Virus record (IMG/VR): IMGVR_UViG_3300037137_000573
Location: 1 to 23,037 of that record
Direction: 5' to 3' (one strand)
Source of the DNA: a virus
Length of the DNA: 23,037 nucleotides
Part shown: piece after piece, positions 7,355-13,052 of the stretch
How the letters are laid out: every line of letters begins with the position of its first letter
Numbering within the stretch: the first letter of the stretch is position 1
Program-made: the position numbers and the translations under genes
Notes under the pieces: generated by a model
Databases searched by the model: none
Seen by the model: the letters and a program-made list of their open reading frames with translations, nothing else
What the model was told of the DNA's origin: nothing

Positions 7355-7783
7355 AGCATCTCCTTCCGGGCCCCGAAGATGAGAAGTAATCCACGAGGCC
7401 ATCTTCGTAACTACCGACTGCGCGAGTCGCTTTCGGCGTCCTTCAGGCGGTTCGTAGTAAGCGTAATCACCCCGCTTGCGACGCTGCTCCTCGAGACTGT
7501 TCAGGAGCGTCTGCAACTCTGCGACCGATGCCTTAGCACCCTCGGGCAACTCCTCCTTGTTTAGCCGTTCTATAAGAGACCGGAACGCTCCGGCCCAGTC
7601 CTCAGCTTCGAGGAGGCTCTCGATCTCCTTCTGGAGATCAGCTTCCAGCTCATCATCGGTTTGAGCCATACTTCCCTCCCTCTTTACCAGGAGGAACCGC
7701 CGACGCGTCGCAGGACGGTCAACCAAATCGGCCCGTGCCGCGCGCATCGCTACTAGCACGCTGTGGGCGTCCTGATCGTCCAT
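6962..7783 (-). CDS. Scaffold-like protein, long form
   Basis: This 273-residue acidic, coiled-coil-rich protein lies directly upstream of the capsid gene. I start it at ATG 7783 because GGGGAGG stands about five bases before it; the open frame reaches GTG 7813, but that codon lies inside the hairpin at 7805-7826. Residues about 39-120 are predominantly helical (DELEADLQKEIESLLEAED, ELQTLLNSLEEQRRKRG). A disordered Ala/Glu-rich linker follows, then a helical C-terminus ending near the capsid gene. Two further in-frame ATGs, 7669 (residue 39) and 7354 (residue 144), have strong ribosome binding sites. Scaffold proteins direct capsid assembly and are removed by the prohead protease. Function is inferred from position and composition. 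Confidence 0.7.
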   Translation of the reverse strand: MDDQDAHSVLVAMRAARADLVDRPATRRRFLLVKREGSMAQTDDELEADLQKEIESLLEAEDWAGAFRSLIERLNKEELPEGAKASVAELQTLLNSLEEQRRKRGDYAYYEPPEGRRKRLAQSVVTKMASWITSHLRGPEGDAMTDQTTDGEKKEEAAAVPAAAHKSEETSAPPSGLSLDELRAAINVAVSPIAGQLTDLAKAIEGVPGLTQRVEAIESARGIRKSQDGQEKEPEPETKPLKKDFGAGMFDNVLSSARAQYVAGKLIRDNEEV

Positions 7784-7792
7784 CCACTCCTC

Positions 7793-7826
7793 CCCAAACA
7801 AAAAGGCTAGCACCTACGTGCCAGCC
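7793..7826 (-). terminator. Hairpin plus U-tract before the scaffold gene
   Basis: Read on the minus strand, GGCTGGCAC pairs with GTGCTAGCC (9 base pairs including one G-U) across a four-base loop, followed by TTTTTGTTT. This is a good intrinsic terminator. It lies after the 85-residue gene and directly before the scaffold start, and downstream of a candidate promoter, so it may end upstream transcripts, attenuate the capsid transcript, or stabilise its 5' end. Confidence 0.65.
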
Positions 7827-7848
7827 TCAGCTGCACCTTTCTGTCTTG

Positions 7849-7877
7849 ATTGTACTCGTTCTAGAACACGAAAACAA
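7849..7877 (-). promoter_or_regulatory. Candidate promoter for scaffold-capsid transcription
   Basis: On the minus strand TTGTTT is followed, after exactly 17 bases, by TACAAT (five of six matches to the -10 consensus). The predicted start is near 7842, giving a leader of about 60 bases that contains the 7805-7826 hairpin before ATG 7783. The -35 matches the consensus at only three positions, so this is a candidate only. Confidence 0.4.
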
Positions 7878-7901
7878 CCCCGAAACGAGTGGTTCCTGGG
7901 G

Positions 7902-8159
7902 TCACCTCCTCCCTTGACGACTACTCACCGAATCTCTTACGGACACTTCCGGAACATGTACGACACGTCCCCGGGTACTTTTGAGTATGATGTCCAGTTG
8001 CGCCTGTTGGTTGAGTCGGATAGTGCCCACGAATCGTTCGTCAGTAGACAACAGCAGTATCCACTGTCGGACGACTTCTGGTAAGGTCGTCCACACAGCC
8101 TGAATCTCGGGCAGACGCCGTAAAGTACTAACCTCAGGTACAGTGGAAAGTGTTGTCAT
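7902..8159 (-). CDS. Small protein of unknown function after XkdF protease
   Basis: This 85-residue protein starts at ATG 8159 in a four-base ATGA overlap with the protease gene, so the two are translationally coupled. It is helical in the middle (LPEVVRQWILLLSTDERF) with a beta-like segment (QAQLDIILKSTRGRVVHVPEV) and a basic C-terminus. No motif is recognised and there is no signal peptide. It is the last gene before the structured intergenic region and the scaffold/capsid genes. Confidence 0.6.
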   Translation of the reverse strand: MTTLSTVPEVSTLRRLPEIQAVWTTLPEVVRQWILLLSTDERFVGTIRLNQQAQLDIILKSTRGRVVHVPEVSVRDSVSSRQGRR

Positions 8160-9247
8160 GCGGGTTTCCTCTGGGCCACCCCGTGTAACGATAGTCCCGT
8201 CATCTCGCCGCTCTTGATTCGTTCCCAGTACTCAGGCTTCCAAAGAACCCCTACCAGCCAGTCGCCCGGGTCAACTTCCTCACCGCCAATGTTCCACTTA
8301 GGTCCCCTATAGACGTAACTTTCCACGACGTCTCCAGCCTCTTCATAATCGGGTGACTCGTCGTGCATGTATCCGACCTTGCCTCCGCGGCGCAAATAAT
8401 ACCACGCGGCTTCTTCAACCGTACGTGCATCAGCGGTCTCACCGTGGGCATCCACTTCGTCGACGGGGTAGGCGATACTTAGAGTGTAACGATCCTCGTC
8501 ACGCTTCTCCAGCAAGGCCCCCAAAGAAGCACTCTTAGTCAGTCCTTCCACTTGCGGGTTCTTGATCTTTCCTTGATGAGGTTGCTGAGCTGCCTCCGCC
8601 GGCAAGTCACCGATCACCAACGCTTCCCGCAAAGTCCCGCCGGAATGCTGTTCGATCCACTTGCGGGCCTTATCTTTTGTCCAATCGGCTTCCTTGTCGA
8701 AACGAATCGCCTGGACCACCATACTATCAGGACTGTGGCCCTCAGGCACCTTGTCGGAATTAAGTTTTCCGATTATGCTCGACGCGCCCTTCGTCCCGGT
8801 CAGCTGAATGGTTCGAAAAGTGTCAGAACGAAAGTCTTCAGGCTCCCGGACTCGATAACGGATCTGGTTTTCTGTTTCTTCAAAACCGATCGCCTCTTCG
8901 AGTACCTCGGATTCGTCTAAGGCCCCATGCGAATGATGGGCGGCTCCGCGGCGTCCGATTTCTTCAACCACCTGGGAGTGAACGGCGATAATATCTCCAG
9001 CCTCTCGGCTCAACCGCAGCCTCGTAGCGTACAACTGATGTAGCCGAAGATGCAGACGTTGCAGGGCGAGAGTCGACAGCTGGTCGAGCTTTTTCACTTC
9101 GCGAGCGTAGTGTTCAAGCTGTTCCTCAGTCATTCCATCATACATTACCTTAGCCGCCCCCGTGAGAGTCTTAGGGTCCTTCTGGCCTCGTTTAGCAGCG
9201 AGCGCCATCGCGGCACTTGTGCGCTGGGCTTCTGATCTAGCAGGCAT
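8156..9247 (-). CDS. DUF3008-XkdF fusion: putative prohead serine protease
   Basis: This 363-residue protein starts at ATG 9247 with GAGGTAA about seven bases upstream. Residues 1-55 (MPARSEAQRTSAAMALAAKR, then a KVMYDGMTEEQLEHYA segment) resemble DUF3008. Residues about 130-215 form a mixed domain, and residues about 260-363 match the XkdF-type phage serine protease: YPVDEVDAHGETADARTVEE, then GYMHDES with H295, VVESYVY with E309, GDWLVGVLW, and GEMTGLSLHG with S353 as the likely nucleophile. This class processes scaffold and capsid during maturation. The downstream neighbours, scaffold and capsid genes, fit. The DUF3008 N-terminus is an unusual attachment. Confidence 0.82.
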   Translation of the reverse strand: MPARSEAQRTSAAMALAAKRGQKDPKTLTGAAKVMYDGMTEEQLEHYAREVKKLDQLSTLALQRLHLRLHQLYATRLRLSREAGDIIAVHSQVVEEIGRRGAAHHSHGALDESEVLEEAIGFEETENQIRYRVREPEDFRSDTFRTIQLTGTKGASSIIGKLNSDKVPEGHSPDSMVVQAIRFDKEADWTKDKARKWIEQHSGGTLREALVIGDLPAEAAQQPHQGKIKNPQVEGLTKSASLGALLEKRDEDRYTLSIAYPVDEVDAHGETADARTVEEAAWYYLRRGGKVGYMHDESPDYEEAGDVVESYVYRGPKWNIGGEEVDPGDWLVGVLWKPEYWERIKSGEMTGLSLHGVAQRKPA

Positions 9248-9305
9248 AGTATTACCTCAGAAGGGGCCAACTTCGCGACACGCAAAGAGCCCGTCTCCCG
9301 TCAAA

Positions 9306-9344
9306 CCGGACCGGGAACCAATCCTTAATTGGTTCCCGGTCCGG
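9306..9344 (-). terminator. Perfect 17-bp GC-rich hairpin
   Basis: CCGGACCGGGAACCAAT (9306-9322) pairs perfectly with its complement at 9328-9344 around the loop CCTTA. It lies just after the stop of the 152-residue gene (9358) and before the protease gene (9247). The minus-strand U run after it is short (TTTGAC), so termination may be partial; it could instead be an RNA processing or stability element. The strand assigned is that of the surrounding genes. Confidence 0.6.
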
Positions 9345-9357
9345 CCGGAAAAAGTTT

Positions 9358-9816
9358 TTAGGTCTCCTTCGTCACCCCCATCTCGGTCAGCGTTGCAACG
9401 ACGATCGACTTGATCGCGTCGAGGTAGAACTTCGGCAGCACCTCGGCCTCTGCAGCCGCCTCGTGCGGCTCCAAGTTCCACTGCTGGTCGACCGCAAAGT
9501 CGGCGTGCCGAACGGTCTGCTTGCTGACCATGTTCGCAGTCTCCACAGCGTTCTGAAGCGCCTGGTTGGCGATGATCTGACGCGCGTTGTCGAACTGCTG
9601 GGCGTCTGTCAGGATCTTGGTGAACAGGGTACGCTGTTGCTTGATAGTCTCCAACGACTCCTGCTGGTACTCGTCGTAGGTCCTCTTCAGGTTACTGAAA
9701 AGGACCCGAGAGTCCTCCCGCCAGTCCTCGTAAGTGGCGTTGACCTTCGCGTCCCACGATCGCTCCTGGGTATCCCCCTCGTACCGCTCCCTTGTTGCAT
9801 CTGGGTCTTGTGCCAT
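9358..9816 (-). CDS. Helical structural-module protein of unknown function
   Basis: This 152-residue protein starts at ATG 9816, preceded by AAGGAGG with six-base spacing. The frame extends upstream to GTG 9900/ATG 9897, where GGAGGTGATG is too close to be ideal, so a 179-residue form is possible. The protein is charged and mostly helical: a Glu/Asp/Arg-rich N-terminus, a long helix with SNLKRTYDEYQQESLETIKQ, then NARQIIANQALQNAVETANM, and a C-terminal helix before VVATLTEMGV. No membrane segment or catalytic motif is visible. It lies between the membrane-protein genes and the prohead protease. It may be a minor virion or assembly protein; the family is not recognised. Confidence 0.65.
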   Translation of the reverse strand: MAQDPDATRERYEGDTQERSWDAKVNATYEDWREDSRVLFSNLKRTYDEYQQESLETIKQQRTLFTKILTDAQQFDNARQIIANQALQNAVETANMVSKQTVRHADFAVDQQWNLEPHEAAAEAEVLPKFYLDAIKSIVVATLTEMGVTKET

Positions 9817-9826
9817 TGGTTCCTCC

Positions 9827-9847
9827 TTCGGACCTTCAGGGTCCGAA
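9827..9847 (-). promoter_or_regulatory. Leader hairpin abutting the ribosome binding site of the 152-residue gene
   Basis: TTCGGACC (9827-9834) pairs perfectly with GGTCCGAA (9840-9847) over a five-base loop. On the minus strand its 3' arm runs directly into the AAGGAGG of the downstream gene, sharing the AA. A TATAGT box (9848-9853) lies next to it without a recognisable -35. The structure could protect the transcript end or modulate initiation. Confidence 0.4.
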
Positions 9848-9909
9848 CTATACTTAAACCGCCCCGTTGTTCTCGATCGCTCGGCACTCAAGAGCATCAC
9901 CTCCTACTA

Positions 9910-10017
9910 CTACCGCAACTTCTGAAATATCATCAGCGCCCCCAGGATGATGATCACAACCAACGCCACTACCACCAGCGTCTCGGTGGTAACCACTATG
10001 TCCAATACAGGTAACAT
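9910..10017 (-). CDS. 35-residue single-pass membrane peptide
   Basis: ATG 10017 is preceded by AAGGAGGAGAGGTAAACGAA, an excellent ribosome binding site that overlaps the stop region of the upstream gene. The 35-residue product reads MLPVLDIVVTTETLVVVALV at the start and ends MIFQKLR, so it has one long hydrophobic span (about residues 13-30) and a short basic tail, suggesting N-out/C-in insertion. It follows another membrane protein by five bases. Small phage membrane proteins of this kind include holin-like or antiholin-like peptides and virion membrane-active peptides; which applies here is not known. Confidence 0.65.
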   Translation of the reverse strand: MLPVLDIVVTTETLVVVALVVIIILGALMIFQKLR

Positions 10018-10022
10018 TTCGT

Positions 10023-10565
10023 TTACCTCTCCTCCTTCACTGTCTGGACTGTAGTTATCTCGCTGTGTATCGGGGCTTCTTTACACTTCTCAGCCGCCTT
10101 GTCCGCCTCCCGCTCAGCTGCTCGTTGGGCTGCCAGGGCGGTTGCCCGCGCTACTGCACGCTGCTCTGACGCACTCACAATCGCGGCCTGAGCAGCGGCC
10201 ACGGCTGCGGCTGCTGCTGCTGCTGCGTTAGCTGCCGATGCCGTTGAAACCAGGGTTACCGAGATGTCACGGAGGAGATCGTGATCCCGTTCACCACCTG
10301 ATACCAGTTGTTGCAGTAGGACAGTGTGCTTTTCTGTCTCGTCGTTCAAGTGGTCTATGTGGCTCCCCATCATGTCCATGACCCTACCCACCATTTTGAG
10401 ACCCTGTCGCCCCATGATGAGGACACAAACGAGAACGAACAGGGCAATTCCCACAGCTCCCGCTTCGGTAAAGTTGGTGTAGTCGATGGCTGTGTCGAGT
10501 AGAGGATTCAACACAGTAGCGTCCGCAGACAAAAAACACTCGATCACCTTCCCCGGGTCCCGCAA
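10023..10565 (-). CDS. Membrane-anchored coiled-coil, Ala-rich protein (holin-like?)
   Basis: The open frame from TTG 10565 encodes 180 residues: an N-terminal segment, one membrane span (AGAVGIALFVLVCVLIMG, residues about 35-52), a coiled-coil-like stretch (HIDHLNDETEKHTVLLQQLV), then a long Ala-rich helix (about 100-155) and a charged tail. The start is uncertain: the only good ribosome binding site (AGGAGG near 10603) points to a GTG at 10591 in another frame that stops after 15 codons, while TTG 10565, GTG 10547 and TTG 10532 have weak sites. One membrane span plus coiled coil fits some phage holins and spanin-like proteins, but no family is recognised. Confidence 0.55.
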   Translation of the reverse strand: MRDPGKVIECFLSADATVLNPLLDTAIDYTNFTEAGAVGIALFVLVCVLIMGRQGLKMVGRVMDMMGSHIDHLNDETEKHTVLLQQLVSGGERDHDLLRDISVTLVSTASAANAAAAAAAAVAAAQAAIVSASEQRAVARATALAAQRAAEREADKAAEKCKEAPIHSEITTVQTVKEER

Positions 10566-10601
10566 GTGTTGTCGGATAGCGGTCTGAACACTTAATACCT
10601 C

Positions 10602-11348
10602 CTATTGTGTCGCTACTTGTAGGTCCTGCTGGAAGTCGCCAAGATTCAGGGCCAACTGAAGCATCGTGTCACGGGCGTCGATAACACCGTAGGCCTCATC
10701 GCAGTAGGCCGTAATATAGGGCCACGAGAGTTGTCTTGGCCCAAAGCCGGCCCAAGTGTCAGCGATCCAAACACCACACTCGTCATAGCCGATAGCGCAG
10801 ATGGCGTGCCCTCCGAGCAATCTATCTGCGTCGGAAGTCTGGATAAGTCCTGTGCGTTGCTTGTACATGGTTTCGGTAACCATCACACCCAAGTCTAGCA
10901 CGCGCATGGCTACCATCGACCGTTTCATCTCCGGGTCATTAATTGCTACCTCAACGAACCCGTCGATCTTATACCTGTATTTGCGCCTTAGCCACGGAAA
11001 CCAGCCCACCTCGCCCACATACCCAAGGGTACGCCACTGCTTAAGCAGGTCAAGCATGTACGCGCCCCCGCCAGGCTGAGCGATCCGCTCGTACTTGGCA
11101 ACAAGTTCTGCTCGAGCGAACGTTGGAGTCCGCGTCTGTTCCAGACGCTCGAAACGCAGTTGGGCGGTAGCGGCGCTGAAGACCGTACAGGCAGGGTACC
11201 CGTTCTGGTCCAGCAACGGGAATCTGCGTCGCCCCTTGTCGAAGTGGTATTGCGTCGGAGGCTCTGCTACGAGCAAATACTTTGCGGCCTGCAAGTTACG
11301 ATCATCGGGTTTCTTCGGTAGTCGGCCTAGGCCTCTATAGTCGGTCAT
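10602..11348 (-). CDS. Papain-like (C1) cysteine protease
   Basis: This 248-residue protein starts at ATG 11348 in an ATGA overlap with the portal stop. It shows the papain triad in order: DQNGYPACTVFSAA with Q48 (oxyanion hole) and C54 (nucleophile), GGHAICAIGYDE with H181, and IADTWAGFG with D197 in place of the usual Asn of the N-S-W-G motif. The stretch GGGAYMLDLLKQWRTLGYVG between them also matches the C1 layout. There is no signal peptide or prodomain. Such proteins occur in some phage head modules with unknown role; this one is followed by two membrane proteins, so a role in lysis or entry is as plausible as virion processing, especially as a separate XkdF prohead protease is present. 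Confidence 0.8.
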   Translation of the reverse strand: MTDYRGLGRLPKKPDDRNLQAAKYLLVAEPPTQYHFDKGRRRFPLLDQNGYPACTVFSAATAQLRFERLEQTRTPTFARAELVAKYERIAQPGGGAYMLDLLKQWRTLGYVGEVGWFPWLRRKYRYKIDGFVEVAINDPEMKRSMVAMRVLDLGVMVTETMYKQRTGLIQTSDADRLLGGHAICAIGYDECGVWIADTWAGFGPRQLSWPYITAYCDEAYGVIDARDTMLQLALNLGDFQQDLQVATQ

Positions 11349-12910
11349 CCTGGCTCTCCTACGGATCCCTCGACCGCCAAGTGATCTATTCCCTCACGTA
11401 GTTCAACGAGTTCCTGCGACAGCCGTTCAAAGAGATCCTGCGTACCCCGAGGAACTGCACCGTTCCCTGAGGTGACCCGCGGTGCCGAGGGCCCAAGAGG
11501 CATCAATACGTCTCCGTCCGGCCGTGTCGGTAGCCCGAGGCGCACGCGCGCTTCATTGACGGTCATTATGTGTCCATCAACCGCCTCCACCACCGTTTCC
11601 ACATCAGCACGGAAATCGGTCGTGTCCAGCTCTTCCGGCTGCCAGGTCCAATTATTGATCTTGAACTCCTTGCTGAAGAACCGGTTCCAACGTTGCCCCA
11701 AAACATTCTGTGCAGGAGCAATAACACCGTACTTGTACACAACGTCAGACTGCTTAGCCGTAGAACCTCCGAGGGAACCCACAATCGGCCACCCAATGCG
11801 ATACGGCGGCACGCGATGCGCGATGACGATTTCAAGGTTAATGGCTTGAGTGTACCATCTGAAGCTCATGTCCCGGATCTGGTCAGAGAGCCGTTCGAAC
11901 CGCACCTTCACCCGGTTTTCGCCGCTCGGCCGCGAGGGTATATAGGGGATCTCGGCCACGAACGTTCGGTGCGGTTGGCCCCGAACCTCACGCTTGAAGA
12001 ACACCTCCAAGTTCTCCTGGAACTTGGGAGACATCTTAGCACCCTCGACCAGTACCGCCCACGCGGGCATCGCCGAGTGAGTGAAGTATTGGAGGTTGAA
12101 ATCACGCGCTGCTAGAGACGCAGTGATGGACCCAATCGCCGCTATGTATTCCGGGATCCCGTAGTAACTGGAACGAGACACGGGGCGCCGGAACACAAAC
12201 ACCTCGTTCGCTCGCTGTTCATCCGGGAGGTTCTCCTTCGTGAAACGACCGGACTTAACGTCTACTATCTGTTTCTCGCCCCACTTCTTGAAGTACGCGA
12301 ACTTACCCTGGCGAAACTGACAGTAGCGAACCTTGTCTTTGTGCACCCGCATCGTGTGTCCAGGAATGTGATACAGCTCTGCAACCTTACCGCCACCGTC
12401 TCGCACAATCTCAACGTAGGCGTTCCCGAGAGTTTCACGATCGTCCTGAACACTCTCCAGGAGTTCCTGGAAAGTCATATCCTCATTGGGCCAAGCGAGC
12501 AGTTCCTCGACGACCTCAAGTTCCCCGCGGTCAGTCCCTTCAACCTTCGGCACCCATTTCCACCCCTTACCGATAGTATCCGCCGTCTTCTGAGACAGGC
12601 ACGAGCTGTGAAGGGTCTGCATCTCCTTAAGATACAACAGCTGATCCAGGTTATAAGGGGGCTGTATAAGAGCAAAAGGGGTTTCGTAACGAGCACTAAA
12701 GGGGTCCTCAGGAATCTGCTTCGACGCCTTCCGTAGAGTGGTCTGTGTGGCCCGTTTCGTCAACTCGTCGTAGAGCTTCGTGGGCTCAGTCACAGCCCCG
12801 TCTTCAAAGATGTACGCAGCTACTTCACCCTCGAACTCCGGGTCTTCGGGCACTTCGGGCACTTCGGGCACTTCGGGCACTTCGGGTACTTCGGGTACTT
12901 CGTTAGTCAT
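11345..12910 (-). CDS. Portal protein
   Basis: This 521-residue protein starts at ATG 12910 with GGAG at normal spacing. After a short repetitive V-P-E N-terminus it has the typical portal core: FALIQPPYNLDQLLYLKEMQ (about residues 77-96), SCLSQKTADTIGKGWKWVP, FQELLESVQDDRETLGNAYV, a YHIPGHTMRVHKD strand, the VFVFRRPVSRSSYYGIPEYI segment, and later LEIVIAHRVPPYRIGWPIVG, which corresponds to the conserved stem/wing region. The portal ring is the DNA entry channel and nucleates capsid assembly. It follows the large terminase and precedes the protease genes, as expected. Confidence 0.93.
   Translation of the reverse strand: MTNEVPEVPEVPEVPEVPEVPEDPEFEGEVAAYIFEDGAVTEPTKLYDELTKRATQTTLRKASKQIPEDPFSARYETPFALIQPPYNLDQLLYLKEMQTLHSSCLSQKTADTIGKGWKWVPKVEGTDRGELEVVEELLAWPNEDMTFQELLESVQDDRETLGNAYVEIVRDGGGKVAELYHIPGHTMRVHKDKVRYCQFRQGKFAYFKKWGEKQIVDVKSGRFTKENLPDEQRANEVFVFRRPVSRSSYYGIPEYIAAIGSITASLAARDFNLQYFTHSAMPAWAVLVEGAKMSPKFQENLEVFFKREVRGQPHRTFVAEIPYIPSRPSGENRVKVRFERLSDQIRDMSFRWYTQAINLEIVIAHRVPPYRIGWPIVGSLGGSTAKQSDVVYKYGVIAPAQNVLGQRWNRFFSKEFKINNWTWQPEELDTTDFRADVETVVEAVDGHIMTVNEARVRLGLPTRPDGDVLMPLGPSAPRVTSGNGAVPRGTQDLFERLSQELVELREGIDHLAVEGSVGEPG
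12845..12898 (-). repeat. Six tandem 9-bp units encoding V-P-E in the portal N-terminus
   Basis: Six 9-base units (GT[A/G] CCC GAA) run back to back just after the first four codons of the portal gene, followed by a diverged D-P-E unit. Copy number changes would keep frame and only change the length of an acidic, extended N-terminal tail. The two 5' units use GTA and the other four GTG. Confidence 0.95.
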
Positions 12911-13052
12911 ATCACTCTCCAGTAAAGCCGCGGAAACGGCCCGAGAGAAGGGGATAGCGAGCCGTCCCGCGACTTCCTGCGGGGATCTGCCGTCATACTA
13001 GGCGAGTGGGGGGTGCGGCCACCAACCACGGCTAGCGCAACAGGAAATCTCC
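12911..13052 (-). other. Intergenic region between large terminase and portal
   Basis: This 142-base gap on a strand otherwise packed with genes contains the portal ribosome binding site and a weak hairpin (CCCGC/GCGGG around 12966-12983). A 29-codon frame from ATG 12996 ends at 12907 in an ATGA overlap with the portal start, but it has no Shine-Dalgarno sequence. No terminator or clear promoter is seen. Confidence 0.4.

Noticed and set aside
7784-7813. GTG 7813 as start of the scaffold gene
   Set aside because: The codon is inside the hairpin arm and has no ribosome binding site, whereas ATG 7783 has GGGGAGG at proper spacing.
12907-12996. 29-codon frame on the minus strand (MTADPRRKSRDG...) ending in an ATGA overlap with the portal start
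   Set aside because: No Shine-Dalgarno sequence before its ATG and a low-complexity basic composition; kept only as a remark under the intergenic entry.
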